64,000 nt of DNA, taken from the NCBI RefSeq assembly GCF_000682715.1, contig NZ_AWFH01000023.1, forward strand, positions 124,001 to 188,000, in the 5' to 3' direction. Source of the DNA: Hyphomonas atlantica corrig. (GTDB lineage Bacteria; Pseudomonadota; Alphaproteobacteria; Caulobacterales; Hyphomonadaceae). This document shows positions 1 to 9,120 of the stretch, in pieces; the stretch's first letter is position 1; each line of letters begins with the position of its first letter. A program made the translations under genes and the position numbers. The notes beneath the pieces are model-generated. The model had not been told where the DNA came from. It did not search any database and saw only the letters and a list, made by a program, of their open reading frames with translations.

Positions 1-276
1 AATTCGGTCCTCGACATCATTCAGAGCTGTCACCATGACGACAGGAATATGGGCGGTCGCGGGATCTGCCTTCAGGCGGCGACAGACTTCATATCCGTCC
101 ATGCCAGGCATCATCACATCAAGCAGGATGATGTCCGGCTCGTGCTTCTCCACAGCATGTAGCGCTGCGATGCCGTTTTCGGCGAGAATGACGGTGTAGT
201 ATTGGGCTTCGAGCTTTGCCTGCAGCAAGCGCCGGTTCGCCTCGATGTCGTCTACGACGAGGACGCGCGCGGTCAC
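1..276 (-). CDS. pleD: PleD response regulator/diguanylate cyclase, N-terminal part only
   Basis: The 92 visible codons form a complete first receiver domain. It has the acidic pair at residues 9-10, the phospho-acceptor aspartate at residue 53 in LLDVMMPGMDG, and the VMVTAL switch strand. The residue 53 position matches Caulobacter PleD. The gene runs off the left edge, so the second receiver and the GGDEF domain are not seen. Translation starts at a GTG that overlaps the divK stop (GTGA), so the two genes are translationally coupled. In Caulobacter PleD makes cyclic di-GMP at the differentiating pole. The PleD call rests on the receiver sequence and its position after divK; a different output domain is possible. 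Confidence 0.88.
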   Translation of the reverse strand, partial: MTARVLVVDDIEANRRLLQAKLEAQYYTVILAENGIAALHAVEKHEPDIILLDVMMPGMDGYEVCRRLKADPATAHIPVVMVTALNDVEDRI

Positions 277-662
277 GCTGCCTCCTTGGGCATGAGTGCC
301 TCAACCGCCTTGATGAAAGTTGCAATCTGGATCGGTTTGGACAGATATCCTTCGCATCCGGCTTCCCGAACACGTTTCTCGTCCGCGCGCATCGCAAAGG
401 CGGTTACCGCAAGGACGGGAATGTGGGCGACCTTGTCGTCATCTTTCAGCCAACGCGTAATATCCAGACCGGAAACTTCGGGCAGCTGAATATCCATGAT
501 GATAAGGTCAGGCTGTTCGCGGCGTGCGATCTCGACCGCCTTTGCTCCATCACGACACTGGAAAGTCTCGAATCCGTAGGCATCCAACAAGTCGCAAAAG
601 AGGCGCATGTTGAGTTCATTGTCCTCAACCACCAGTACTTTCCTGGTTTGCGACTGCGCCAT
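273..662 (-). CDS. divK: DivK single-domain response regulator
   Basis: This is a 129-residue stand-alone receiver with no output domain. Visible features are the acidic pocket near residues 13-14 (VVEDNELNM), phospho-acceptor D57 in IIMDIQLPE, the switch threonine in AVTAF near 87, and the conserved lysine in LSKPI near 109. The sequence is very close to Caulobacter DivK along its whole length. DivK is the essential regulator phosphorylated by PleC/DivJ that feeds into the CckA-CtrA pathway. The start at 662 is preferred over 692 because the first 10 residues of the longer form have no counterpart in DivK. It heads a two-gene unit with pleD. Confidence 0.95.
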   Translation of the reverse strand: MAQSQTRKVLVVEDNELNMRLFCDLLDAYGFETFQCRDGAKAVEIARREQPDLIIMDIQLPEVSGLDITRWLKDDDKVAHIPVLAVTAFAMRADEKRVREAGCEGYLSKPIQIATFIKAVEALMPKEAA

Positions 663-680
663 GACACCTCTGATGCCTGT

Positions 681-727
681 GATTCGGGCCAATTTTATGA
701 ACTCTTCTGCCAGCTACACCCAGAATC
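681..727. promoter_or_regulatory. Two GANTC (CcrM methylation) sites in the divK upstream region
   Basis: GATTC at 681-685 and GAATC at 723-727 match the CcrM target GANTC. The second abuts the candidate CtrA box. Pairs of GANTC sites in cell-cycle promoters are typical of GcrA/CcrM control in this order. That role here is inferred. Confidence 0.4.
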
Positions 728-728
728 G

Positions 729-743
729 TTAACACTGGTTTAC
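729..743. promoter_or_regulatory. Candidate CtrA box upstream of divK
   Basis: The sequence reads TTAA-N7-TTAC, one base from the CtrA consensus TTAA-N7-TTAA. On the divK strand the second half is a perfect TTAAC. It lies 67 bases before the divK start. divK is a known CtrA target in Caulobacter. It is also upstream of dinB on the other strand, so its target is inferred. Confidence 0.45.
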
Positions 744-776
744 AGATTAGCCGTGCATTGATTGCTTGAAACGATA

Positions 777-791
777 GAACATGGCAAGAAC
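777..791. promoter_or_regulatory. LexA (SOS) box of dinB
   Basis: GAAC-N7-GAAC is an exact match to the alphaproteobacterial LexA direct repeat (GTTC-N7-GTTC on the other strand). It ends 8 bases before the dinB start codon, where bound repressor would block transcription initiation or elongation. Its placement before an SOS polymerase gene makes chance unlikely. Confidence 0.85.
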
Positions 792-799
792 AAACCACC

Positions 800-2071
800 A
801 TGACGACGCTCTGCCGCAATTGCTTTCATATGTTTGAAGAAGACGCGCCGGCCTGCCCGTCCTGCGGTCATGAGCGACTGGTGCGAAATAGTCGGCTGGC
901 CGAGTTGGGGATCGCTCATCTGGATTGTGACGCCTTCTTTGCAGCAATTGAAAAGCGCGACGATCCGAGCCTGAAGAACAAGCCTGTGATTGTGGGCGGT
1001 GGAAAACGCGGCGTGGTGGCTACGTGCTGCTACATTGCGCGGCTGTATGGTGTTCGCTCCGCCATGCCGATGTTTCAGGCGCTGAAAGCCTGCCCGGATG
1101 CGGTGGTCATCAAGCCTAATAGCGAAAAATACCGGATCGCGGGCCTGCAGGTGCGGGAAAAGATGCAGGCACTGACTCCGATGATACAGCCCGTATCCGT
1201 GGATGAAGCATATCTTGATCTCACGGGCACGAACACACTCCACAAGGCGCCCCCTGCGGTGTCTTTGGCCCGTCTTGCTGCCGAAATTGAGCGAGATGTC
1301 GGGATCACGGTCTCAATCGGCCTATCGGTCAATAAATTCCTCGCCAAGACGGCAAGCGAGCTCGACAAACCCAAGGGCTTTGCTGTCATCGCCGCAGAAG
1401 AAGCCGAAGCACTGCTCGCACCAAAGCCTATCGGGTTCATTCATGGCATAGGCCCGAAACTCGCGAAGAAGCTTTCACTGGATGGCTACGACACGATTGA
1501 AGACCTGCAACGAACAGAGCTTCGCCAGCTGATCGGGAAGTATGGTGAAACCGGCATGTGGCTGAAGAACCGTGCCCACGGCATCGACAATCGGCCTGTG
1601 CGAAACGATGAAGAACGTAAATCCGTCAGTTCTGAGACAACCTTCCACAAAGACATGTCTGATCCTGCATGGCTGGAGGATCAGCTCTGGCGGCTTTGCG
1701 TCAAGACGGCGGATCGCGCAAAGGCAACCGGTCTTGTGGGCAACGTCATCACGCTCAAGCTCAAGACAGCCGACTTCCGCACACTCACCCGTCGGCTCTC
1801 CCTGGCAGAGCCCACACAATTGGCGCAAACGCTGTTTCGAAGTGCCAGGATCTTGCTGGCGAAAGAAGCCAACGGCCGAACCCGGTTCCGCCTGATAGGC
1901 ATCGGTATTTCGGACCTTTCCGAACATCGCGCAGATTCCGTTGACCTGCTTGACCCGCTCGTTGCGAAACGGGCGGCGGCCGAGCGCGCTTCAGACCTCG
2001 CGCGGGAGAAATTTGGTGCCGATGCCGTAATGACGGGACGATCAGCACGAGCCAAAAAAGCCGCTTCCTGA
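800..2071 (+). CDS. dinB: DNA polymerase IV with N-terminal zinc ribbon
   Basis: This 423-residue Y-family translesion polymerase has catalytic motifs LDCDAFFAAIE (near residue 41) and SVDEAYLDL (near 134). These are followed by helix-hairpin-helix thumb residues (IHGIGPKLAKKL) and a C-terminal little-finger domain. Residues 5-22 add a four-cysteine zinc ribbon (C5, C8, C19, C22) that E. coli DinB lacks; I recall related alphaproteobacterial proteins with it. The ATG at 800 is chosen because the ribbon begins immediately and a LexA box lies just upstream. There is almost no room for a ribosome binding site, so a short or leaderless mRNA is possible. The role is SOS-induced, error-prone bypass of DNA lesions. 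Confidence 0.93.
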   Translation: MTTLCRNCFHMFEEDAPACPSCGHERLVRNSRLAELGIAHLDCDAFFAAIEKRDDPSLKNKPVIVGGGKRGVVATCCYIARLYGVRSAMPMFQALKACPDAVVIKPNSEKYRIAGLQVREKMQALTPMIQPVSVDEAYLDLTGTNTLHKAPPAVSLARLAAEIERDVGITVSIGLSVNKFLAKTASELDKPKGFAVIAAEEAEALLAPKPIGFIHGIGPKLAKKLSLDGYDTIEDLQRTELRQLIGKYGETGMWLKNRAHGIDNRPVRNDEERKSVSSETTFHKDMSDPAWLEDQLWRLCVKTADRAKATGLVGNVITLKLKTADFRTLTRRLSLAEPTQLAQTLFRSARILLAKEANGRTRFRLIGIGISDLSEHRADSVDLLDPLVAKRAAAERASDLAREKFGADAVMTGRSARAKKAAS

Positions 2072-2139
2072 AACGGGTTTGCGCGCAACCGGATAGCGGT
2101 CTAGGGAAAGCCAGATCGAATTTCCAAGGAGCGAATCCC

Positions 2140-2601
2140 ATGTCGACCCCCGAATCCCGCCTCGATGAACTTGGTATTGAACTCCCAGAGCCCATGAAGC
2201 CGGTGGCGACGTATGTGCCTTATGTCATCAGCGGCAACATGCTGTTCGTCTCAGGTCAGGTGAGCGCCTCATCCGACGGCCTTATCAAGGGCCGCCTGGG
2301 AGAAGACATGGAGCTGTCAGCCGGCCAACAGGCCGCACGCTTCTGCGGCATCAATCTCATTGCGCAATGCAAAGCTGCCGTCGGAGATCTGTCACGCATC
2401 AAACGCGTGGTGAAACTTGGCGGGTTCGTAAATGTGAAGCCGGGCTTCACCGACATTCCACAAGTCATCAATGGATGCTCAGACCTGATGGTGGATGTAT
2501 TCGGAGACGCGGGCCGCCATGCGCGGTCGGCAGTATCCTGCCCCGAACTGCCTCTGGGTGTGGCAGTCGAAATCGACGGCATATTCGAAATCGCAGACTA
2601 G
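2140..2601 (+). CDS. RidA (YjgF/YER057c/UK114) family protein
   Basis: The 153-residue protein ends in the family signature RSAVSCPELPLGVAVEIDG, whose arginine in RidA binds the substrate carboxylate. The N-terminal extension and the NLIAQCKAAVGDLSRIKRVVKL stretch fit the longer RidA subfamily rather than archetypal RidA. RidA deaminates reactive enamine/imine intermediates made by PLP enzymes, but for this subfamily the substrate is unknown. AAGGAG sits just before the ATG. The stop codon is directly followed by the ATG of the next gene, so the two are probably co-transcribed. Confidence 0.85.
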   Translation: MSTPESRLDELGIELPEPMKPVATYVPYVISGNMLFVSGQVSASSDGLIKGRLGEDMELSAGQQAARFCGINLIAQCKAAVGDLSRIKRVVKLGGFVNVKPGFTDIPQVINGCSDLMVDVFGDAGRHARSAVSCPELPLGVAVEIDGIFEIAD

Positions 2602-3330
2602 ATGGCGAAACGCTTCGTCCTGGCTGATTATCTCTACGCGCATCGCGGCCTGTGGACAGGTCACGAGGCGCCGGAGAACACGCATGCTGCGTTTGATGCA
2701 GCGGCGAAGCATGGCTTGGGCATGGAATTCGACATCCGGCCCGCATCGGGTGGCGATCCGGTCATCCATCATGATGAAACGCTTGAGCGTATGGCATCGC
2801 GGCCGGACCGGGTCGAAGAACAGTCGATCGACGTCTTGCGCAACGTACAAATTGCCGGTGCGCACAACCTGCACAGCTTTGAGAGCCTGCTGGCAAGCTG
2901 GCACCATGATCTGCCCTTGCTGACCGAAATGAAGATTGATGGGCAAACAGACCCTCAAGAATTCGGTCGCAAAACAGGAAAGATGTTACAAACTTATCCG
3001 GGGCTAGCCGCTGCAATGAGCTTTTCGGAACCGGCCGTTCGCGCTCTGCCGAAGGACGTTATGCGCGGACAGTTAATCGGCCCGTCCCACAAGATCGGCA
3101 GAGAGCGGTTTAATGAAATTCTTGAGCGGGCTCTGGCTGATCATATCGACTATGTCGCCATCAACATCACCGATGTCGACGGCATCCGTGCTCATGTTCC
3201 AGACGACTATCCGATTGTTTGCTGGACAGTTCGCACGCTCGACGAGGTGCGCATCGCAGTTCATGAAAATGTCGCCATCATCTTCGAACATCTCGATCCG
3301 GCACTGGTTTCTGCTTACGCCTTGCCCTAG
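2602..3330 (+). CDS. Glycerophosphodiester phosphodiesterase family protein
   Basis: This 242-residue cytoplasmic-type GDPD has no signal peptide. The catalytic signature is intact: AHRG near residue 13, PENT near 25, the metal-binding MEFDIRP near 42, and HHDETLERM near 56. A C-terminal VCWTVRTLDEV segment is also typical of the TIM barrel. The family hydrolyses glycerophosphodiesters to sn-glycerol-3-phosphate and an alcohol. It begins with no gap after the RidA gene and is followed 9 bases later by the acyltransferase gene, suggesting one operon. The exact substrate cannot be told from sequence. Confidence 0.88.
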   Translation: MAKRFVLADYLYAHRGLWTGHEAPENTHAAFDAAAKHGLGMEFDIRPASGGDPVIHHDETLERMASRPDRVEEQSIDVLRNVQIAGAHNLHSFESLLASWHHDLPLLTEMKIDGQTDPQEFGRKTGKMLQTYPGLAAAMSFSEPAVRALPKDVMRGQLIGPSHKIGRERFNEILERALADHIDYVAINITDVDGIRAHVPDDYPIVCWTVRTLDEVRIAVHENVAIIFEHLDPALVSAYALP

Positions 3331-3339
3331 ATTCCGATC

Positions 3340-4503
3340 ATGGATGACACCGCGCTGAAATTGAGTTTTGCCTCAGCCATGGCGGAGGTCGATCCGGATG
3401 AATGGAATGCGGTCGCCAATCCGCCTGGGCTTCGGTTCGATCCTTTTCTGAAGTGGGACTTTCTCGACGCGCTCGAAACTTCCGGCGCAGCGACGCCGAA
3501 CACCGGCTGGATGCCGCGCCACGTCCTGATCCGCGACGCGGCGGGCCGGCTGAAGGCTGCCATGCCGCTGTATGGGAAAAGCCACTCTCGGGGCGAGTTC
3601 GTCTTTGATCACTCCTGGGCCGACGCGTTCGAAAATGCGGGCGGCGCTTACTATCCGAAATTGCTCTCGGCCGTGCCCTTCACGCCCGTCACCGGACGGC
3701 GCTTGCTTGTTCGCCCCGGACCGGACGAAACGCGTTTGCAAACGGCGCTGCTCTCGGGCGCAATCCAGTTGGCAGAGCAGAATGGCCTTTCTTCGCTGCA
3801 CATAAATTTCGCGACGCCCGAAGAATCCGACCTGCTCTCCGATTCCGGACTTCTGCTGCGCACGGACCAACAATTCCATTGGCAGAATCGTGGCTACGGC
3901 TCGTTCGATGACTTTCTTGGAGACTTGTCATCAGCCAAGCGCAAGAATCTGCGCAAGGAACGGAAGAAAGCTCAAGAAGGGCTCGACTTCCTGCATCTCC
4001 GCGGCGACGAAATCACCGAAGATCATCTGGATGCGTTCTACGTTTTCTACATGGATACTGGCGCACGCAAATGGGGCTCGCCCTACCTCACCCGCAAGAC
4101 GTTCACCCTGCTGCGGGAACGCATGGCAGATGACCTGCTCTTCATATATGCCTTGTCCGAAGGCGAACCGATAGCCGCGGCAATGAATTTGATCGGGTCA
4201 GATACGCTCTATGGTCGGTATTGGGGATGCACCGAACACAGACCAATGCTGCATTTCGAGACCTGCTACTATCAAGCTATCGACTACGCCATCGAACATG
4301 ATCTGACCTTTGTGGAGGCAGGCGCGCAAGGGGGGCACAAGCTGGCGCGAGGCTACGCTCCTGTCCCAACCTATTCCACGCACTGGATCGCCCATCCCGG
4401 CCTGCGCAACGCCATCGCGGACTATCTCGAGCGCGAACGCGCAGCCGTGGAATCCGACATGGACTATCTGTCGGAGCGAACACCCTTTAAGAAGGGCGAA
4501 TGA
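3340..4503 (+). CDS. DUF482/FemAB-like GNAT-fold acyltransferase
   Basis: The 387-residue protein matches the DUF482 (peptidoglycan biosynthesis/recognition) family. Visible family features are the FLKWDFLDALETSG segment near residue 37, the SSAKRKNLRKERKKA basic helix near 195, and the C-terminal block containing FVEAGAQGGHKLARGY near 325. That block is the family hallmark. The fold is the tandem GNAT/FemAB type that transfers acyl or aminoacyl groups, but no member has a firmly known substrate that I can cite. Three of the five genes around it handle small metabolites or nucleotides, which does not narrow its role. Confidence 0.8.
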   Translation: MDDTALKLSFASAMAEVDPDEWNAVANPPGLRFDPFLKWDFLDALETSGAATPNTGWMPRHVLIRDAAGRLKAAMPLYGKSHSRGEFVFDHSWADAFENAGGAYYPKLLSAVPFTPVTGRRLLVRPGPDETRLQTALLSGAIQLAEQNGLSSLHINFATPEESDLLSDSGLLLRTDQQFHWQNRGYGSFDDFLGDLSSAKRKNLRKERKKAQEGLDFLHLRGDEITEDHLDAFYVFYMDTGARKWGSPYLTRKTFTLLRERMADDLLFIYALSEGEPIAAAMNLIGSDTLYGRYWGCTEHRPMLHFETCYYQAIDYAIEHDLTFVEAGAQGGHKLARGYAPVPTYSTHWIAHPGLRNAIADYLERERAAVESDMDYLSERTPFKKGE

Positions 4504-4542
4504 GCTCGTCCAACGAATTCAAGACATATCGAAAGCATCTTC

Positions 4543-4977
4543 ATGACTCTTCACGCCGCCTATGACCCCGACAATATCTTCGCAAAAATCCTGCGCGGAG
4601 AGATGCCCGCCGTCAAAGTCTATGAAGACGAAGCCGCACTGGCGTTCATGGACGTTTTCCCGCAAAGCGAAGGCCACACCTTGGTCGTGCCGAAAGGTGT
4701 GGAAGCGCGCAATTTGCTCGATATGCCGACAGAAAAGCTCGGCGCATACATGCAGGCCGTTCAGAAAGTCGCAAAAGCCGTCGAGGCGGCCCTCACCCCG
4801 GACGGCCTCGTGGTGACCCAGTTTAATGGCGCACCGGCCGGCCAGACCGTCTTCCACCTGCACTTCCACATCATCCCGCGCTGGGAAGAGGTGGCGCTCG
4901 GTCGGCACAGCTCAGGCGAGATGGCAGACATGGAGGCGCTCGGCGCGCTGGCCGAACGCATCAAGGAAAAGCTGTAA
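4543..4977 (+). CDS. HIT family nucleotide hydrolase/transferase
   Basis: This 144-residue histidine-triad protein has the motif FHLHFHIIPRW with triad histidines H105, H107 and H109. The N-terminal FAKILRGEMP and ALAFMDVFPQSEGHTLVVPK blocks are typical of the HinT branch. HinT-like proteins hydrolyse nucleoside phosphoramidates such as acyl- or aminoacyl-AMP by-products. It is the last gene of the plus-strand run and ends 4 bases from the converging gatB stop. The specific substrate is not visible in the sequence. Confidence 0.9.
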   Translation: MTLHAAYDPDNIFAKILRGEMPAVKVYEDEAALAFMDVFPQSEGHTLVVPKGVEARNLLDMPTEKLGAYMQAVQKVAKAVEAALTPDGLVVTQFNGAPAGQTVFHLHFHIIPRWEEVALGRHSSGEMADMEALGALAERIKEKL

Positions 4978-4981
4978 GGTC

Positions 4982-6493
4982 TTACAGCCCCAGCTTTGCC
5001 TTCAGGATATCGTTGACTGCCTTCGGATTGGCCTTGCCGCCGGAGGCTTTCATCACTTGGCCAACGAACCAGCCCATTGTCTTCGGCTTTTCCTTGACCT
5101 GAGCGACCTGCTCAGGATTGGCGGCGATGATCTCATCAACAACGGCTTCGATGGCGCCGGTATCGGTCACCTGTTTCAACCCATGCTTCTCGACAATCTC
5201 GGCAGCTTCACCTTCGCCCTCGATCATCCGGGCAAAGACATCCTTGGCAATCTTGCCGCTGATCGTGTCGTTCGCGATCAGCTCGATCAGGCCGCCCAGG
5301 CTCGCTGCGGACACCGGGCTGTCAGCCAGGTCGATATCCTGTTTGTTCAGATAGCCGAACAATTCCTGCGTCACCCAGTTGGCGGCTAGCTTCGGATCGC
5401 GGCCCTTGGCAACTTCCTCAAAGAAGTCGGCTTTCTCAGCATCGGCGCTGAGCACACCCGCATCGTAGCGAGACAGGCTGTAATCCGCCTCAAAGCGCGC
5501 CCGCTTCTCGTCCGGCAGTTCCGGCAGGGACGCACGGATTTCTTCAATCCAGGCCTGCTCAACCTCCAGCGGCAGCAGGTCCGGGTCCGGGAAATAGCGG
5601 TAGTCGTGCGCATCTTCTTTCGAGCGCATGGAACGCGTTTCGACCTTTACTGGGTCGAACAACCGCGTTTCCTGATCGATCTTGCCGCCATCTTCCAGAA
5701 TTTCGATCTGGCGACGGGCTTCATATTCGATGGCCTGCTGGATGAAACGGAACGAGTTCATGTTCTTCAATTCGCAGCGTGTGCCGAGATGGTTGAAATC
5801 GCCGGTTTCGCGGAACTTCTCATACTGGCCAGGACGGCAGACAGACACGTTCACATCGGCGCGCAGATTGCCCTTTTCCATGTCGCCATCACAGGTGCCA
5901 AGCGCGATCACGATGGCCCGCAGCTTTTTGACATAAGCAGCCGCCTCAGCCGGCGAGCGCACATCCGGCATGGAAACGATTTCCATCAGCGCAACGCCAG
6001 AACGGTTGAGATCCACATAGGTGGAGTTCGGGTCCATGTCATGGATTGACTTACCGGCGTCCTGTTCCAGATGCAGTCGCTCGATACGGCATGGGAATGA
6101 ATAGGCGTCGCCACCATGCGCCGGTTCGACATCCACATCAATTTCGCCTTCGCCAACAATCGGATGGGCGAACTGGCTGATCTGATAGCCTTGCGGCAGG
6201 TCGGGATAGAAATAGTTCTTCCGGTCGAAACGCGAATAAGTGTTGATCTGCGCTTTCAGGCCAAGGCCCGTGCGGATCGCCTGCTCAACGCAGAATTTAT
6301 TGATCACCGGCAGCATGCCCGGCATGGCCGCATCCACGAGCGACACATTGCAGTTCGGGTCCGCGCCGAAGGCTGTAGCAGCGCCGGAAAAGAGTTTCGC
6401 GTTGGAGGAAACCTGAGCGTGGACTTCCAGGCCCATAACCAGTTCCCAATCGCCGGTTTCGCCCTTGATGACATATGGTGTGCGCGCGGACAT
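4982..6493 (-). CDS. gatB: Aspartyl/glutamyl-tRNA amidotransferase subunit B
   Basis: The 503-residue protein carries the GatB signatures MGLEVHAQ near residue 20, [13 protein letters not shown] near 100, and a C-terminal YqeY/GatB tail ending [15 protein letters not shown]. GatCAB converts misacylated Glu-tRNA(Gln) and Asp-tRNA(Asn) to the correct amidated forms. GatB binds tRNA and activates the side chain with ATP. The start at 6493 (MSARTPYV) is preferred over 6592, because the longer form adds 33 unrelated residues and AGGGAA precedes the shorter start. gatA and gatC lie further along the same strand, separated by other genes. Confidence 0.97.
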   Translation of the reverse strand: MSARTPYVIKGETGDWELVMGLEVHAQVSSNAKLFSGAATAFGADPNCNVSLVDAAMPGMLPVINKFCVEQAIRTGLGLKAQINTYSRFDRKNYFYPDLPQGYQISQFAHPIVGEGEIDVDVEPAHGGDAYSFPCRIERLHLEQDAGKSIHDMDPNSTYVDLNRSGVALMEIVSMPDVRSPAEAAAYVKKLRAIVIALGTCDGDMEKGNLRADVNVSVCRPGQYEKFRETGDFNHLGTRCELKNMNSFRFIQQAIEYEARRQIEILEDGGKIDQETRLFDPVKVETRSMRSKEDAHDYRYFPDPDLLPLEVEQAWIEEIRASLPELPDEKRARFEADYSLSRYDAGVLSADAEKADFFEEVAKGRDPKLAANWVTQELFGYLNKQDIDLADSPVSAASLGGLIELIANDTISGKIAKDVFARMIEGEGEAAEIVEKHGLKQVTDTGAIEAVVDEIIAANPEQVAQVKEKPKTMGWFVGQVMKASGGKANPKAVNDILKAKLGL

Positions 6494-6645
6494 AGCATTC
6501 CCTGCTGGCAGTAAGATTTCGCGCTGTTCTAGCCGCCGGACCGCCGCACTGTCGAGCCGTGAATACCACCGCAATGGCTCCAGCCCTTCCAATTTCCGGG
6601 ATATCGACGAATAATCCCCAGTGTGGAGGAAAACGGAGCGTCAAA

Positions 6646-7029
6646 ATGGTCTTCAAAATGATCATGGATGCCTCGAGCGAAGAGGAAAAGCCCGTCGTTC
6701 GTGGCTTCCTGAAACACCTGATCCTGGGATTCGCCGTCGGCGTGGCTGTCGGATCAGCTCTGTTCATCCTGTTGCTGATGTCGCTTCAGGGCATGGATCT
6801 GGACATGCCTTTGCTCTGGATCTTCGCGATGATGCTGCAATGCGGCCCAGTGGGCGGGCTGGTTGGCATCGGCATCTACCTGTCCAAAGTGACGGAACGG
6901 GATTCTGACAAGGACGATGATGACGACTCCGGGCCAGGCGGAAACGCGGCGGAGCCAATCCAGTCTGAACAGATCGTGGTGCGCCCCGGTGCTCAACCCG
7001 CGCGTGGGCTGAAGCCGTCCAAGGCCTGA
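6646..7029 (+). CDS. Small two-helix membrane protein, unknown function
   Basis: I do not recognise this 127-residue protein. It has two predicted transmembrane helices (about residues 25-46 and 54-79). A short acidic N-terminus precedes them, and a hydrophilic tail with a run of aspartates (about 88-97) follows. The start at 6646 is chosen for a GGAG 7 bases upstream; a start at 6559 would overlap the gatB promoter region. It is divergent from gatB and convergent with the next small membrane gene, ending exactly one base before it. Glycines in both helices suggest helix packing or oligomerisation. Confidence 0.7.
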   Translation: MVFKMIMDASSEEEKPVVRGFLKHLILGFAVGVAVGSALFILLLMSLQGMDLDMPLLWIFAMMLQCGPVGGLVGIGIYLSKVTERDSDKDDDDDSGPGGNAAEPIQSEQIVVRPGAQPARGLKPSKA

Positions 7030-7500
7030 TCAGTCCAGCTTGCCGGCTTCCTTGGCGCGGCGCACCCGCTCCGCGCGCGCAGCCATGCGGTCCTTGATGG
7101 GGGCTGCCTGAGAAACCCGTGTCGGCCCGGCATCTTCACTTTCAGCGGCCGCGTCAGGCTGAACCTCTTCCTCGAGCTTGCCCGCTTCGACGAGCTTCTT
7201 GCGCCGCGCGGCGACGCGCGCCTCGCGTGCCTGTTGCGCGGCGCTCTTGCCAGAAAACAGGCCGGACAGTTTGGACTTCCCCGCGCCGCCCGGCTTTGGA
7301 TGATCTTCCAAGCGTTGTTTACGCCGATCAATGATGCGGGAAATGCGGAATGAAACATAACCCGCCACAAGAAACGCCACGAGCAGCATGGACCGCATCT
7401 CAGGCGCAAACAGGCTGTAGCCATACTGCGCCAACATCGCCGCCATCAGAGCAATGCTGAAAGCCAGCAAGACAACAAACAGGATCAGGAAACGGGTCAT
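7030..7500 (-). CDS. Small membrane protein with basic cytoplasmic tail
   Basis: Not recognised. The 156 residues contain two transmembrane helices (about 4-25 and 36-54). A long charged tail rich in Arg, Lys, Ala and Glu follows and probably forms helical or coiled-coil structure in the cytoplasm. The start at 7500 places MTRFLILF directly at the first helix and 10 bases after the gatA stop, so it is likely co-transcribed with gatA. The position suggests only shared expression with gatA, not a role in tRNA amidation. Confidence 0.75.
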   Translation of the reverse strand: MTRFLILFVVLLAFSIALMAAMLAQYGYSLFAPEMRSMLLVAFLVAGYVSFRISRIIDRRKQRLEDHPKPGGAGKSKLSGLFSGKSAAQQAREARVAARRKKLVEAGKLEEEVQPDAAAESEDAGPTRVSQAAPIKDRMAARAERVRRAKEAGKLD

Positions 7501-7510
7501 GCCCCGAAAC

Positions 7511-8983
7511 CTACCACCACTTGTCAGCCTTGGCCACGAAGCCGGCTGCGCGTTCCAGTTCACCGCCGACGCGGAAGCAGGCCGCCTCGTCCAGTGCCTT
7601 GCCGATTACCTGCAGACCAAGCGGCAGACCGCTGTCAGACAATCCTGCAGGTACGGAAATGCCAGGTAGACCTGCCAGGTTTGCCGTGACTGTGAACACG
7701 TCATTCAAGTACATCTCTACCGGATCGCCACTCTTTTCGCCGAACGCGAAGGCAGGGCTTGGGCAGGTTGGCGTCAGGATCGCGTCACAGCTATCAAACG
7801 CATCAACAAAATCGTTCAAAATCTTTGTGCGGACTTTCTGTGCGCGCAGGTAATACGCATCATAGTACCCAGACGAAAGCACATAAGTGCCAATCATCAG
7901 GCGGCGCTGGACTTCCGCCCCGAAACCACCGGCGCGTGTGCCCTCATACGTCGCCGTGAGATTATCACCATCCACCCGCGCACCGTAACGCATGCCGTCA
8001 TAGCGCGCGAGGTTCGATGAAGCTTCCGCAGGCGCTACGATATAGTAGGCGGGCAGAGCGTATTTCGTGTGCGGCAGGGAGATATCGACAATCTCCGCAC
8101 CCGCCACTTTCAGCCACTCAATGCCCTGTTCCCACAGCTTGTCGATCTCGGCAGACATGCCGTCCATTCGGTATTCTTTCGGAATGCCAATCCGCATGCC
8201 TTTGACGCCTTTGGACACATCGCTGCGCCAGTCAGGGGTCTCTACGTTCAGGGATGTGGAATCCTTCATGTCGTGGCTACACATTGCTTCCAGAAGGATG
8301 GCGCTGTCTTCCACGGTCTTGGAGATTGGCCCGGCCTGATCGAGCGAAGAGGCAAAAGCCACCATGCCATAGCGACTGGCGCGGCCATAGGTCGGTTTAA
8401 TGCCAACCGTTCCCGTGAACGCAGCCGGCTGGCGGATGGATCCGCCCGTATCAGATGCCGTCGCTGCCAGGCAAAGGTCGCCAGCGACCGCCGCAGCTGA
8501 ACCACCGGATGATCCGCCCGGCGTCAGATCGCGATTGTCGCCCTTCCGGCGCCAAGGGTTCACAACCGGTCCGAAGCGCGACGTCTCGTTGGAAGAGCCC
8601 ATAGCGAACTCGTCCATGTTGAGCTTGCCCAGCATCACAGCGCCCTCATCCCAGAGGTTTTGCGTGACGGTGGATTCGTAAGTCGGCGTGAACTCACCCA
8701 GAATACTGCTGCACGCCGTCGTGCGCACACCCTTGGTGCAATACAGATCCTTGATGCCAAGCGGCGCGCCTTCCAGCTTTCCGCCCTCACCTTTGGCCAG
8801 CTTTGCGTCAGAAGCGTCGGCCATGGCCAGCGCCTTTTCCGGCGTCTCAACCACATAGGCGTTCAGCGTTCTCGCGCCCTCAATGGCGTCAACGAATTGC
8901 TGGGTAATCTCGCGCGAGGAAAACTCCTTGGCCTTCAGGCCGTCGAGCGCTGCTGCGAGGGTAAGCTTGGTCAGTTCGGTCAT
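7511..8983 (-). CDS. gatA: Glutamyl-tRNA(Gln) amidotransferase subunit A
   Basis: This 490-residue amidase-signature enzyme has the catalytic lysine in [10 protein letters not shown] near residue 77 and the Ser/cis-Ser pair in the glycine- and serine-rich [11 protein letters not shown] loop near 155. It releases ammonia from glutamine and channels it to GatB. The start at 8983 (MTELTKLTL) matches the usual GatA N-terminus and has AGGATTT upstream. The in-frame extension to 9031 has no family counterpart. A small membrane protein gene follows closely. Confidence 0.97.
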   Translation of the reverse strand: MTELTKLTLAAALDGLKAKEFSSREITQQFVDAIEGARTLNAYVVETPEKALAMADASDAKLAKGEGGKLEGAPLGIKDLYCTKGVRTTACSSILGEFTPTYESTVTQNLWDEGAVMLGKLNMDEFAMGSSNETSRFGPVVNPWRRKGDNRDLTPGGSSGGSAAAVAGDLCLAATASDTGGSIRQPAAFTGTVGIKPTYGRASRYGMVAFASSLDQAGPISKTVEDSAILLEAMCSHDMKDSTSLNVETPDWRSDVSKGVKGMRIGIPKEYRMDGMSAEIDKLWEQGIEWLKVAGAEIVDISLPHTKYALPAYYIVAPAEASSNLARYDGMRYGARVDGDNLTATYEGTRAGGFGAEVQRRLMIGTYVLSSGYYDAYYLRAQKVRTKILNDFVDAFDSCDAILTPTCPSPAFAFGEKSGDPVEMYLNDVFTVTANLAGLPGISVPAGLSDSGLPLGLQVIGKALDEAACFRVGGELERAAGFVAKADKWW

Positions 8984-9120
8984 CGGAAATCCTGAGAAGA
9001 TATCTGCCCGCCTGCTATGACGGCTTGGCACAAAAGTTCAAGTGTTCGTGAGCCTTCTTGTCAGTTGCCCGGATCCGGCGCACCGTGCCATCAGTCGCTC
9101 AAGCCATCTGGAGACCTCCC

